Counted from the first letter of the stretch, positions 38,767 through 47,497 are shown. The stretch is 64,000 nt of DNA from Paracoccus spongiarum (GCF_030732095.1 NZ_JAVAMQ010000004.1:186001-250000), one strand, 5' to 3'. Numbers and translations are program-made. The notes: generated from the letters alone by a model not told the origin.

Positions 38767-39501
38767 TCAGGCACCGACCCGGCTGAGAAAGCGTTGCAGC
38801 CTCTCGTCCTTCGGGGCGCCGAAGATCTGCTCGGGCGGGCCGCTTTCGACGATCCGGCCGCTGTGCATGAACAGGATGCGGTCGGCGATCTCGCGGGCAA
38901 ACTGCATCTCGTGGGTCACGATCAGCATGGTCTGGCGCCGCGCCGCCACCCGGCGCATCAGGTCCAGAACCTCGCCCACCCATTCGGGGTCCAGCGCCGA
39001 GGTCGGTTCGTCGAACAGCATCAGGTCGGCATGCAGCGCCATCGCCCGGCCGATGCCCACGCGCTGCTGCTGGCCCCCCGACAGCGCCGCCGGATAGCTG
39101 TCGGCCTTGTCGGACAGCCCGGTTTCGGCCAGCACCGCCAGCGCGCGGGCCTCGGCCTCGGCACGCGGCTGTTTCTGCACCGTGACCAGCGCCTCCATGA
39201 TGTTTTCCTTGGCCGTCCTGTTGGCGAACAGCGCGTAGTTCTGAAACACGAAGGCGGTGCGCCGGCGCAGGGCAAGGATCTGCGCCCGCGAGGCCCGCGC
39301 GGCATCCAAGGTCAGGTCGCCGATGCTGATCTGCCCGGCCTGCGGGCGATCCAGGAAGTTCAGGCAGCGCAGCAGGGTCGACTTGCCGGTGCCCGACGGC
39401 CCGATCACGACCACCCGTTCGCCATGCGCGATCCGCAGGTCGACGCCGTCGATCACGGTCGTTTCGCCGAAACGCTTGGTCAGCCCGCGAATGTCGATCA
39501 T
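38767..39501 (-). CDS. Polar amino acid ABC transporter, ATP-binding protein
   Basis: A 244-residue ATPase of the GlnQ/TcyN type. Motifs are VVIGPSGTGKSTLLRCLNFL (Walker A), FVFQNYALFANRTAKEN (Q-loop), LSGGQQQRVGIGRAMAL (signature), LMLFDEPTSALDPEW (Walker B) and IVTHEMQFA (switch His). Its start overlaps the permease stop by four bases. It energises uptake of a polar amino acid, likely cystine or a related compound judging from the binding protein. Third gene of a three-gene minus-strand operon. Confidence 0.92.
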   Translation of the reverse strand: MIDIRGLTKRFGETTVIDGVDLRIAHGERVVVIGPSGTGKSTLLRCLNFLDRPQAGQISIGDLTLDAARASRAQILALRRRTAFVFQNYALFANRTAKENIMEALVTVQKQPRAEAEARALAVLAETGLSDKADSYPAALSGGQQQRVGIGRAMALHADLMLFDEPTSALDPEWVGEVLDLMRRVAARRQTMLIVTHEMQFAREIADRILFMHSGRIVESGPPEQIFGAPKDERLQRFLSRVGA

Positions 39502-40172
39502 CTTGCATAGGCCCGGTTGAGGAACAGCTCCAGCCGCTTCTGTCCCTGATTCAGCGCCTCGACGATCACCCAGTAGATGATCGCGACCACCAGAAACGCC
39601 TCGAAATAGCGAAAGCTGCCAGCGGCTTCCTTCTGCGCGGCGCCCATCATCTCTGTCACGCCGAGGGTGAAGGCCAGCGAGGTGCCCTTGATCATGTCGA
39701 TGAAATAGTTGACCAGCGTCGGCGCCGCGATCCGCGTCGCCTGCGGCAGCACGATGCGCCGCATCATCTGGCCCTGGGTCATGCCGATCGACTGCGCGGC
39801 CTCCCACTGGCTGCGATCCACCCCGGCGATGGCCGCGCGGATGCTTTCGGCCATGTAGGCCGAGAAATGCAGTGTCAGCCCCATGATTGCCGCGGTCACG
39901 CCGTTGATCTGGGTCAGGAAGGCCAAGACCTGCGGCAGGCCGTAGTAAAACAGGAACAGCTGCACCAGCAACGGCGTGCCGCGAAAGAAGCTGATGAACA
40001 GCAGCACCAGCCAGTCCAGCCCCGGCACCTTGAACACCCGTTCCACCGCCAGCAGGGAGGCCAGCACCAGGGCCAGCGCCATGCCCACCAGCGCCATGAA
40101 CAGCGTCAGCGGCACATAGCCGAGGATGACGGGCACCAGACCCAGCATGTATTCAAGGTCAAGTGCCCGCAT
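39498..40172 (-). CDS. Polar amino acid ABC transporter, permease
   Basis: A 224-residue HisM/TcyL-type permease with about five hydrophobic segments. FISFFRGTPLLVQLFLFYYG is the characteristic N-terminal block. EAAQSIGMTQGQMMRRIVLPQ is the EAA motif that contacts the ATPase. One permease serves as a homodimer here, since no second permease gene is present. The gene starts 5 bases after the binding-protein stop and overlaps the ATPase gene by four bases. Confidence 0.92.
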   Translation of the reverse strand: MRALDLEYMLGLVPVILGYVPLTLFMALVGMALALVLASLLAVERVFKVPGLDWLVLLFISFFRGTPLLVQLFLFYYGLPQVLAFLTQINGVTAAIMGLTLHFSAYMAESIRAAIAGVDRSQWEAAQSIGMTQGQMMRRIVLPQATRIAAPTLVNYFIDMIKGTSLAFTLGVTEMMGAAQKEAAGSFRYFEAFLVVAIIYWVIVEALNQGQKRLELFLNRAYAR

Positions 40173-40177
40173 CCAGC

Positions 40178-40939
40178 CTACTCCGCCGAGGTGATGTCGC
40201 TGTCAAACCACTTCTGCGAAATCTCGGCCAGCGTTCCATCCTCGCGCAGCGCCGTCAATGCGGCGTCCACCCGGTCGCGCATCGCCGTGCCGGCCTCGTC
40301 CTTGCGGAAGGGCAGGGCGTTGCGGATCTCGGAAAAGGGCTTGCCGGCCAGTTGCAGCGGCAGCGGGCTTTCCTTGATGACCTGCGCCGAGGACACGCGG
40401 TCCATCACGAAGGCATCGACCCGGCCCAGCGCGGTGTCCTGTTCGATGTTGGATTCATAGGTCCTGATCTCGACTTCGTCGGCAAAGGGCAACTCGCGCA
40501 GCAGCTGTTCGAAATTCGAGCCCAGATTGACCGCGACGGTCTTGCCCCGCAAATCCTCGACGCCGGCGATGTCGTCATTGCCCTCGCGGGTGACGACCTG
40601 CGCGCCGTCGATGACATAGGGCTGGGTAAAGCCGAACTTCGCCTCGCGTTCGGGGGTGATGGTGATCTGGTTGGCGATGGTGTCGATGCGGCCGGCCTCC
40701 AGCGCGCCGACGAGGCCGGAAAAGGACATCGTCTCGAACTGGATGTCGAGGCCGGCCTGCTCGCCGACGGCGTTCATCACGTCGACCTCGAAGCCCTGCA
40801 ACTGGTCCTGCTTGACGAAGGTGAACGGGAAATAGCCGCCCGACATGCCGACGCGCAGCGTGTCGCCCTGCTGGGCGGTCGCGGGAACGGCAAGTGCTGC
40901 GGACAGCAGCACGGCCGCGGCGGTCAGGAATTTCGTCAT
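40178..40939 (-). CDS. Polar amino acid (cystine-like) ABC transporter, substrate-binding protein
   Basis: A 253-residue periplasmic binding protein with signal peptide MTKFLTAAAVLLSAALAVPA (cleavage near TAQ). The mature protein follows the SBP_bac_3 pattern: LRVGMSGGYFPFTFV, GFEVDVMNAVGEQ and DTIANQITITPEREAKF. It resembles E. coli TcyJ (FliY) through the central VNLGSNFEQLLREL and EIRTYESN blocks, so cystine is a reasonable guess. GGAGACAG upstream supports the ATG at 40939. First gene of the ABC operon. Confidence 0.87.
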   Translation of the reverse strand: MTKFLTAAAVLLSAALAVPATAQQGDTLRVGMSGGYFPFTFVKQDQLQGFEVDVMNAVGEQAGLDIQFETMSFSGLVGALEAGRIDTIANQITITPEREAKFGFTQPYVIDGAQVVTREGNDDIAGVEDLRGKTVAVNLGSNFEQLLRELPFADEVEIRTYESNIEQDTALGRVDAFVMDRVSSAQVIKESPLPLQLAGKPFSEIRNALPFRKDEAGTAMRDRVDAALTALREDGTLAEISQKWFDSDITSAE

Positions 40940-41154
40940 GGTCTGTCTCCATCTGTTTCTGGAGATACAGGTGTTTGTTCGGAATGACTTTTTCAACGCA
41001 TCTCGTCAAGCAAGACCATTGGTCCCGGGATTCGCGCTGCCCGGCGATGGCTGTTCCGCCGACGCCGCCGTCGGGGGTTCAGCATTGCGATGCCCGCCCA
41101 TGGTCCGGAACAGCGTTCCGCCCTGCCTGGGCCGCGCCTGCGCTGCGCGGCGCC

Positions 41155-41997
41155 TCAGACGAAGATGAAATCGCCCGAATCAAGCTCGAACGGGCGGGTG
41201 CCGCGCAGGACGATCTCGACATCCGCGAACTCGACCACGGTGCTGCTGCCCACCCGGTAGAAGTCCAGCTGGCCGAAACGCGTGGCGCCGGAATCGATGA
41301 CGATATCATCGACGTTGGGGCGGAAATCGGCGATCACGTCCACCCCGTCGCCGCGCCGGAAGAGAAAGCGGTCGGCCCCGCCGCCGCCGGTCAGCAGGTC
41401 ATTGCCGGTTTCGCCGTACAGGGTGTCGACCCCGCCCTGACCCCGGATCGTGTCGGCGCCGCTGCCGCCCAGCAGCCGGTCGGCGCCGCTGCCGCCATTG
41501 ATGAGGTCGTTGCCGGCATCGCCATAGATGACGTCGCGCCCGCCCGCCGCCCGCACAAGGTCATTGCCGGCGCCGCTTTCGAAACGGTCGCTGGCGCGGC
41601 TGAGGTTGATGACGTCGTTGCCCGACAGGATCTGTTGCAGCAGCGCGCGGTCGTCGGCGTTGCCGGCGGTCGAGATGACCCGGAAGAACGACGCGATCGG
41701 CACCGCGAAGCCGTCCGCATACCACAGCGGCGTTTCCGAGAAGGTGAATTCGAAGATCGCGTTGACTGTCCCCGCGATCTCGCCGCGGAAGGTCTCGTAG
41801 AGGTTGTTGCCCATCAGGCTGAGGACAAGGTCCACAGGCGCGTCATAGCCGTTGACCACATAGGCGTCGCGATAGGTGCGCCCGCCAAGGTCCAGATATT
41901 CGTCCTCGAGAAGGTCGTCGTCGAAGAAATTCCGGTCGTAGAAGTTGAAATCCGCGCGGAACGTGTCCAGCGCGCTGAAAGCCACGATACGTGTCAC
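41155..41997 (-). CDS. RTX-type calcium-binding secreted protein
   Basis: A 280-residue acidic protein with no Sec signal peptide. Residues ~1-130 match no recognised family. From ~135 to ~215 there are about eight RTX nonapeptides (for example GDAGNDLIN, GGSGADRLL, GGSGADTIR, GETGNDLLT), followed by the typical post-RTX FRRGDGVDVIADF segment and a C-terminus ending DSGDFIFV, as expected for type I secretion. GTG at 41997 has a G-rich ribosome site; a TTG six codons earlier is possible. No HlyD-like adaptor is adjacent. The function of the N-terminal domain is unknown. Confidence 0.8.
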   Translation of the reverse strand: MTRIVAFSALDTFRADFNFYDRNFFDDDLLEDEYLDLGGRTYRDAYVVNGYDAPVDLVLSLMGNNLYETFRGEIAGTVNAIFEFTFSETPLWYADGFAVPIASFFRVISTAGNADDRALLQQILSGNDVINLSRASDRFESGAGNDLVRAAGGRDVIYGDAGNDLINGGSGADRLLGGSGADTIRGQGGVDTLYGETGNDLLTGGGGADRFLFRRGDGVDVIADFRPNVDDIVIDSGATRFGQLDFYRVGSSTVVEFADVEIVLRGTRPFELDSGDFIFV

Positions 41998-42146
41998 GAT
42001 GACCCCACCCTGCAACCCATTGTTGCCTTTACCTTAGACAATAGCCGATCGCCGGTGCCACCTGTCCTAATCGACAGGCAGCTTCGTGCCGCGAAGGTTC
42101 TGCCTTCCTCGCTGCGCCCCGGATGCCCGGCGGCCGACCCGCGCGC

Positions 42147-43847
42147 TCAGGCGACGAGGCCGGCATAGATCCCGTTGCGGGCCAGCAGCGCCGCGTGGCT
42201 GCCGATCTCGGCGATGCGGCCCTCGTGCATCACGACGATCCGGTCGGCATGGCGGATCGTGCCGAGACGGTGGGCGATGACCAGCGTCGTGCGGCCGACG
42301 GCCAGAGCGTCCAGCGCCGCCTGGATCTCGCGTTCGGTCTGGCTGTCCAGCGCGCTGGTCGCCTCGTCAAGGATGAGGATGGGCGGGTTCTTCAGGAAGG
42401 CGCGGGCGATGGCGACGCGCTGTTTCTGCCCGCCCGACAGCATCACCCCGCGTTCGCCCACCACCGTGTCGAGGCCGTCGGGCAGGCTGGCGATCAGCCC
42501 GCTCAGTTGTGCCTGTGCCGCAGCCTGCGCGATCTCGGCGTCGGTCGCGTCGAGGCGCCCATAGGCGATGTTCTCGCGCAGCGTGCCGCCGAACAGGAAC
42601 ACGTCCTGGCTGACCAGCCCGATCTGGCGGCGCAGGCTGGTCAGCCGGATCCGTGGAAGGGCCAGCCCGTCCACGGTGATACGCCCCCCGGTCGGATCGT
42701 AGAAGCGCGGCAGCAGGGCCAGCAGCGTGGTCTTGCCGGCGCCGGAATGGCCGACGAAGGCCACCGTTTCGCCCGCCCGGATCTGCAGGTCGATGCCGGT
42801 GAGGATCGGTCGGGCGGGGTCATAGGCAAAGCCCACCGCCTCGAAGCCGACATCGCCGCGCAGCGCGGGGGCGTCGATGGCGTCGGGCGCGTCGGCGATC
42901 TCGGGCTCGGTCGCCAGCAGTTCCTGATAACGGCGAAAGCCCGCGATGCCGCGCGGATAGGTCTCTATCACGGCGGCGATCTTTTCCAGCGGGCGGTAGA
43001 AGACGCCGACCAGCAACAGGAAGCCCACGAAGCCGCCGGTCGTCAGGCTGCCGGCCAGCACGAAGCCCGCGCCCATCACCATCACAACCACCTGCACCAG
43101 CCGCAGCCCCATGTATTGCAGCGCGGACGAGGCGGCCATCACCCGGTAGGCATCCAGCTTGGCCTGGCGGTAGCGTGCATTGTCGCCGGCGAACAGGTGG
43201 GTCTCGTGGCGTTCATTGCCGAAGGCCTGCACCACGCGGACCCCGCCCAGCGCCTCTTCCAGCCGGACGTTGAAATCGCCGACGCGCGCATAGATCGCCC
43301 GCCATGTCCGAGTCATGCGCCCGCCATAGACGATCACCAGCACCAGCATGGCCGGCACGATCAGCGCCACGACCAGCGCCAGCTGCGGGTTGATCCAGAA
43401 CATCAGCGCGAAGGCGCCGAAAAACGTCATGATCGCGATGAAGGCGTCCTCGGGGCCGTGATGGGCGACCTCGCCGATCTCCTCGAGGTCGCGGGTGACC
43501 CGTGCGACCAGCTTGCCGGTGCGGGCGCGGTCATACCAGCGCCAGGACAGCCGCGTGAGGTGATCGAAGGCCCGGGCGCGCATCTCGGTCTCGATGTTGA
43601 TGCCCAGCTTGTGGCCCCAGTAGATCACCACGCTCAGCAACCCGGCATTGATCGTGTAAAGGACCAGCAGCCCGGCGGCGGCGGCGATCGTCAGCCCCCA
43701 GTCGCCGCGCGGCAGCAGATGGTCGATGAAGCCGGTGATGGCCAGCGGAAAGGCCAGTTCCAGAAGCCCCGACAGCGTGGCGCAGCCGAAATCCAGCCAG
43801 AACAGGCCAAGGAAGGGGCGGTAATACGAGAAGAAGTCGCGCAGCAT
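42147..43847 (-). CDS. ABC exporter, fused permease/ATPase (MsbA-type)
   Basis: A 566-residue half-transporter with six transmembrane helices in residues ~1-310 and a nucleotide-binding domain after ~340. Motifs are VAFVGHSGAGKTTLLALLPR, LVSQDVFLFGGTLRENIAYG, MLSGGQKQRVAIARAF, LILDEATSALDSQTE and VIAHRLGTIRHAD. It should act as a homodimer exporting lipid, drug or siderophore. The neighbouring reductase gene across a shared AT-rich region carries an iron-uptake-type domain, so a role in siderophore or metal traffic is conceivable. It is not a PrtD/HlyB-type RTX exporter by its N-terminus. Confidence 0.9.
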   Translation of the reverse strand: MLRDFFSYYRPFLGLFWLDFGCATLSGLLELAFPLAITGFIDHLLPRGDWGLTIAAAAGLLVLYTINAGLLSVVIYWGHKLGINIETEMRARAFDHLTRLSWRWYDRARTGKLVARVTRDLEEIGEVAHHGPEDAFIAIMTFFGAFALMFWINPQLALVVALIVPAMLVLVIVYGGRMTRTWRAIYARVGDFNVRLEEALGGVRVVQAFGNERHETHLFAGDNARYRQAKLDAYRVMAASSALQYMGLRLVQVVVMVMGAGFVLAGSLTTGGFVGFLLLVGVFYRPLEKIAAVIETYPRGIAGFRRYQELLATEPEIADAPDAIDAPALRGDVGFEAVGFAYDPARPILTGIDLQIRAGETVAFVGHSGAGKTTLLALLPRFYDPTGGRITVDGLALPRIRLTSLRRQIGLVSQDVFLFGGTLRENIAYGRLDATDAEIAQAAAQAQLSGLIASLPDGLDTVVGERGVMLSGGQKQRVAIARAFLKNPPILILDEATSALDSQTEREIQAALDALAVGRTTLVIAHRLGTIRHADRIVVMHEGRIAEIGSHAALLARNGIYAGLVA

Positions 43848-44110
43848 GTGTCATCCTCGGGCAACGATCCGGTCGCCGAACAGGGGCGGGTTCGGGCCGC
43901 GCGGCAGCCCAGTCTGCTGCGGGCCCTGGTCTTGCTGGGCCGGCGGCCCGGATGACCGAGGCCGGCGTTGCGGGGGTCTCGCCCTCATGCGGCATCGCGG
44001 CGGCGGCGCACGGGGCGAGGACCCGGACCCGGCAAGGGCTCCGGCGCGGCGACGGGATGGGGCATCGGCAGCGGTCCTCGTGCGGAGACGCGCCGACAGC
44101 TGATTAAAAA

Positions 44111-44135
44111 ACTCGGAATTGTCAATTGTCCGAGT
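44111..44135. promoter_or_regulatory. Perfect inverted repeat, candidate operator
   Basis: ACTCGGA (44111-44117) and TCCGAGT (44129-44135) form a perfect 7-bp inverted repeat around an 11-base AT-rich centre that contains two AATT steps. It sits in the abruptly AT-rich stretch upstream of the reductase gene and overlaps its probable -35 box, as expected for a repressor site. It does not obviously match a Fur, Irr or RirA box from memory. Confidence 0.55.
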
Positions 44136-44153
44136 GAAAAACTTTGATATAGC
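44126..44153 (+). promoter_or_regulatory. Probable sigma-70 promoter of the SIP-type reductase gene
   Basis: TTGTCC (44126-44131) and TATAGC (44148-44153) are separated by 16 bases and end 34 bases before the ATG. The -35 box overlaps the right arm of the inverted repeat. Confidence 0.5.
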
Positions 44154-44187
44154 TCGGCGGCGACTGGAATGGAACGCGGGTGACGAC

Positions 44188-45162
44188 ATGGCGCATATGC
44201 GCAGCTATCGCAGCACGGGCCGGATCGAACGGGCCGCGGGGGCCGCCGTGGCCGCGTTGAAGGCGCGGGCTGCGGCGTGGGAAGTGCCGCTGGTCGAGGC
44301 GCCCGAGCGGCTGAGCCTTGTGCTGTGGGGCTGCGAACTGATCCTGATGCCGCAGCCCGATGGCGTGCAGATCGACCTTGTCGGCCCCGAGGAGCGGTTG
44401 ATCGGCACATTGCGCGACAGCGCCACCGAGATCTTCGCCGAGGTCGGCCTGCCGGTACTGTGGGATCATGTCGATGTCGGCGCGCTTGCCCCCGGCCTTT
44501 CGCTGATGCGGGTCGAGGCGGTGAGTCCGCTGACGCCCGGCTTCCTGCGCGTGCGCCTGTCGGGTCCCGAGGCCGGGCGCTTCGCATCGGGCGGGCTGCA
44601 TTTCCGCCTGCTGTTGCCGCCGGCCGGGCGCCCGGCGATCTGGCCCCGGGTGGCCGGAACCGGCCGGACGGTCTGGCCCGAGGGGGCGGACGCGCTGCAC
44701 CGCCCGGTCTATACCGTGGCCGCGCAGGAGGCCGACTGGCTGGACTTCGACATCTTCCGGCATCGCGGCAGCCCCACCTGCGACTGGGCCGAGGCCGGTC
44801 CGGTGGGGGCCACGGTCGGCATCATCGGTCCTGGCGGGGGCTGGTGCCCCGAGGCGGGCCGGCTGTTCCTGTTCGGCGACGAGACCGCCCTGCCGGCGAT
44901 CAGGCGGATGCTGGATCTGGCGGGCGGCCGCGCGCGGGCCGTGCTGCGCTGCGCGGCGGCCGATCTGGGCCGGCTGGCCGGCGACCCGCGCGTCGACCGC
45001 AGCGACGACCTGCTGGCCGCGCTGGCCGCGCAGGAGGCGTGCGGGCCCGACCATTTCCTGTGGTTCGCGGCCAGCGCCGACGAGGCACGCGCCGCCCGCC
45101 GGCATCTGCAGGATCGCGGCGTGGCCAGGGCGCGGTTCGTCGCCGCCGCCTACTGGTCATGA
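44188..45162 (+). CDS. Siderophore-interacting protein (FAD-dependent reductase, DUF2218 plus SIP)
   Basis: A 324-residue cytoplasmic protein. Residues ~1-90 match a DUF2218-like domain. The rest is a SIP-type flavin reductase with HRPVYTVAAQEADWLDFDIF and GPGGGWCPEAGRLFLFGDE, which joins the FAD-binding barrel and NAD(P)H-binding domain, and a C-terminal HFLWFAASADEARAARRHL. SIPs such as ViuB and YqjH reduce ferric siderophores to release iron. ATG at 44188 is chosen; the frame opens at a TTG inside the operator. An iron-responsive promoter is expected but not shown. Confidence 0.85.
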   Translation: MAHMRSYRSTGRIERAAGAAVAALKARAAAWEVPLVEAPERLSLVLWGCELILMPQPDGVQIDLVGPEERLIGTLRDSATEIFAEVGLPVLWDHVDVGALAPGLSLMRVEAVSPLTPGFLRVRLSGPEAGRFASGGLHFRLLLPPAGRPAIWPRVAGTGRTVWPEGADALHRPVYTVAAQEADWLDFDIFRHRGSPTCDWAEAGPVGATVGIIGPGGGWCPEAGRLFLFGDETALPAIRRMLDLAGGRARAVLRCAAADLGRLAGDPRVDRSDDLLAALAAQEACGPDHFLWFAASADEARAARRHLQDRGVARARFVAAAYWS

Positions 45163-45201
45163 CGCGGGCCATCGCGCGGGGCGTGGTCGGGCCGGGCGGG
45201 A

Positions 45202-46086
45202 TCAGCGCCGGCGGCGGAACAGATCGGCACGGTCATAGAGGGATTCCAGCCGCTTCATCCGCGCCTCGGTCCGGGGCCACGCGCGTTCCTGAACCGCGGC
45301 CAGCAGCGTTTCGACCAGCACCAGCAGCGCGGCCGATGAATCCCAGGCCGAGGGCACCTCGATCTGGGCGGTGAAGCGCAGGCAGGCATGTCGCGCCACC
45401 GGGCTGACCCAGGGATCGGTCAGCAGCAGGATCCGCGCGCCGCGTTCGGCGGCCAGTTCGGTCAGCTGCAGGATCGCGTCCTCGTAGCGGCGGATGTCGA
45501 ACACCACCAGCAGGTCGCCCTCGCGCATGTCGAGCAGCGCGGGCGGCCAGGCGCTGGACAGGCCCGGCAGGATCGCCACGCCGGGCCGCACAACGCTGAG
45601 CTGGGTGACCAGATATTCCGCCACCGACTGGGTGATTCGCCCGCCGATCACCCGGACCTGCCGCGCCGGATCGGCCAGCAGGTCGGCGGCGGCGTCGAAA
45701 TCTCCGTGGTCGATCCGCTCCAGCGTCACCCGCAGGTTGGTCAGCACCGCATCGGCAAAGCGGTTCAGGATATGCGTCTGCGGGGCCGACTGGCTCCAGC
45801 GCGCGCGCTTGGCGAGGGGCGATTCCAGCCGGGCCTCGATCTCGGATCGCAGCTGCGCCTGGAATTCGGGATAGCCGCGAAAGCCCAGCTTCTGCACCAG
45901 CCGCAGCACCGTCGGGGTCGAGACCCCGGCCTCGCGCGCCAGCTGCGACATCGAGGCGAGGCCGGCGACCGGATAATGCCGCGTCAGATGGCCGGCCAGC
46001 CCGCGCTCCAGCGGGGTCAGCGCATCGAACTGCCGCGCAAGGCGTTCCTCGATCAGCATCGCGGCGGCAGGGGTCTGGTCGGGCAT
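45202..46086 (-). CDS. MurR/RpiR family transcriptional regulator
   Basis: A 294-residue regulator. The N-terminal HTH_6 domain (residues ~10-85) has SMSQLAREAGVSTPTVLRLV followed by QKLGFRGYPEFQAQL. The C-terminal SIS domain (~125-260), with VRVIGGRITQSVAEYLVTQL and LLVVFDIRRYEDAILQLTEL blocks, normally binds a phosphosugar or other small effector. AAGGAG upstream supports the start. It is transcribed divergently from the hydrolase/TRAP/ligase/dehydrogenase operon and is almost certainly its regulator. Confidence 0.92.
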   Translation of the reverse strand: MPDQTPAAAMLIEERLARQFDALTPLERGLAGHLTRHYPVAGLASMSQLAREAGVSTPTVLRLVQKLGFRGYPEFQAQLRSEIEARLESPLAKRARWSQSAPQTHILNRFADAVLTNLRVTLERIDHGDFDAAADLLADPARQVRVIGGRITQSVAEYLVTQLSVVRPGVAILPGLSSAWPPALLDMREGDLLVVFDIRRYEDAILQLTELAAERGARILLLTDPWVSPVARHACLRFTAQIEVPSAWDSSAALLVLVETLLAAVQERAWPRTEARMKRLESLYDRADLFRRRR

Positions 46087-46140
46087 CTGCGGCTCCTTCC
46101 CCGGCGGGGCTGCCGGGGCATGGCAAGGGGGCGGGCGTAA

Positions 46141-46186
46141 CGAATTTAACAGACAATTCAGGCCATGAAAAAATATTGACAGAAAC
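46141..46186. promoter_or_regulatory. AT-rich divergent control region of RpiR and TRAP operons
   Basis: A short AT-rich island in a GC-rich setting between the two divergent starts. It contains GAATT (46142-46146) and AATTC (46155-46159) as an inverted repeat, an A-rich run, and TTGACA at 46176-46181, a consensus -35 for the plus strand. No good -10 is seen at the right spacing. It is the obvious place for RpiR operators. Confidence 0.45.
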
Positions 46187-46223
46187 CGCCCTGCTGATCC
46201 AGCCTGTCGTGAGCGGAGGGCGG

Positions 46224-46961
46224 ATGGCGAAGGCGGCGGCAGTTCTGGCGATCGAGGGGGCGGATGCGGCCGGGCCGGCCGTCTTGGTCTGCGAACATGC
46301 CTCCAACGCGCTGCCGAAGGATTGGGGCGATCCCGGCATCGACGCGGCGCAGCAGCAATCGCATGTCGCCTGGGATCCGGGCGCGCTGGACCTCGCCCGG
46401 GGGCTGGCGCGGCTTCTGGACGCGCCGCTGATCTTCGGCCGGGTGTCGCGGCTGATCTATGACCTGAACCGCCCGCCACATTCGCCCGCCGCCATGCCCG
46501 ACCGCAGCGAATTGCACGACATCCCCGGCAACCGCGACCTGGCCCCCGCCCTGCGCCGGCGCCGCACCGACGAGATCTACCTGCCCTTCCATGCCGCGCT
46601 GGCGGCGATGCTGGCGCATCGGCTGGCGATCGGGCAGATGCCGGTACTGATCACTGTCCACAGTTTCACGCCGGTCTATTTCGGCCGCCCGCGCGCGGTC
46701 GAGTTCGGCGTGATCCATGATCGCGACGACCGTCTGGCCCGCGCCATCGCCGCTGCGGCGACGGGCCTCGAGACGCGGCTGAACGCGCCCTACAGCGCCG
46801 CCGACGGCGTGGCGCACACGCTGGCGCTGCACGCCACGCCGATGGGCCTGCGACACGCCATGCTGGAGCTGCGCAACGACCTGCTTGCCGGCGGGGCAGG
46901 CGCCGCGATGGCGCAGCGGCTGGCGCCGGTGTTGCGCGCGGCCATCGGGGATGCCGCGTGA
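46224..46961 (+). CDS. N-formylglutamate amidohydrolase-family hydrolase
   Basis: A 245-residue zinc hydrolase of the FGase family (PF05013, HutG-like). Conserved blocks are VLVCEHASNALP (His ligand), SRLIYDLNRPP, ITVHSFTPVYFG (His ligand and substrate block) and LELRNDLL at the C-terminus. Classical FGase splits N-formylglutamate into formate and glutamate, but no histidine-degradation genes are here. In this operon it may instead release glutamate from a gamma-glutamyl or N-acyl intermediate. GGAGGG upstream sets the ATG. Its TGA overlaps the next ATG. Confidence 0.85.
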   Translation: MAKAAAVLAIEGADAAGPAVLVCEHASNALPKDWGDPGIDAAQQQSHVAWDPGALDLARGLARLLDAPLIFGRVSRLIYDLNRPPHSPAAMPDRSELHDIPGNRDLAPALRRRRTDEIYLPFHAALAAMLAHRLAIGQMPVLITVHSFTPVYFGRPRAVEFGVIHDRDDRLARAIAAAATGLETRLNAPYSAADGVAHTLALHATPMGLRHAMLELRNDLLAGGAGAAMAQRLAPVLRAAIGDAA

Positions 46962-47497
46962 TGCCGGGCTGGGCGGTCGGCTATGTCCGCGCGGTCGAGG
47001 CGCTGAACCATCGCATCGGGCGCGCGGCGATGTATCTGCTGTTCGCGATCATGGGCATCCTGATCTGGTCGTCGCTGACCAGGATGGCCGATGTGCCCGC
47101 GCTTTGGACGATGGAGATGGCCCAGTTCACGCTGGTCGCCTACTACCTGCTCGGGGCGCCCTACGCGATGCAGCTTGGCGCCAATGTCCGCATGGACCTG
47201 CTGTATGCGCGGCTCGGCCCGCGGGCGCAGGCGCGGCTTGACCTGCTGACGGTGTTCTTCCTGCTGTTCTACCTGGGCGTGATGCTGTGGGGCGCGGTCG
47301 ATTCCACCGCCTACAGCCTTCAGATCAACGAACGTGCGCCCAGTGCGTGGCGGCCTCTGCTGTGGCCGATCAAGCTGGTCATCACGCTGGCCTTCGCGCT
47401 GATGATCCTGCAGGCCATCGCCTATCTGATCCGCGACATCGCCATCCTGCGCGGCGTCGAGATCCCGCGGCCCTTTGCCGACGAGGTCGCGCGATGA
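46958..47497 (+). CDS. TRAP transporter small permease (DctQ-like)
   Basis: A 179-residue membrane protein with four hydrophobic segments, the DctQ layout. WTMEMAQFTLVAYYLLGAPY and the LGANVRMDLLYARL block are typical. It anchors the interaction between the binding protein and the large permease. Overlaps on both sides are four-base (ATGA), which ties it to the hydrolase upstream and DctM downstream. Confidence 0.9.
   Translation: MMPGWAVGYVRAVEALNHRIGRAAMYLLFAIMGILIWSSLTRMADVPALWTMEMAQFTLVAYYLLGAPYAMQLGANVRMDLLYARLGPRAQARLDLLTVFFLLFYLGVMLWGAVDSTAYSLQINERAPSAWRPLLWPIKLVITLAFALMILQAIAYLIRDIAILRGVEIPRPFADEVAR

Larger units (their letters stand above)
43848..44187. other. 340-bp divergent intergenic region
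   Basis: Between the ABC exporter start and the SIP-type reductase start. The first ~250 bases are GC-rich without recognised features. The last ~90 bases turn sharply AT-rich and hold the promoter and inverted repeat listed separately. Confidence 0.6.

Noticed and set aside
42147..43847. ABC exporter as the dedicated type I secretion ATPase for the neighbouring RTX protein
   Set aside because: Its N-terminus has the MsbA-type six-helix layout with no C39-like or PrtD-like region, and no HlyD gene is adjacent.
46224..46961. FGase-family gene as part of histidine degradation (hutG)
   Set aside because: No hutU, hutH, hutI or hutF is nearby, and the operon partners are a TRAP importer, GS-like ligase and dehydrogenases.
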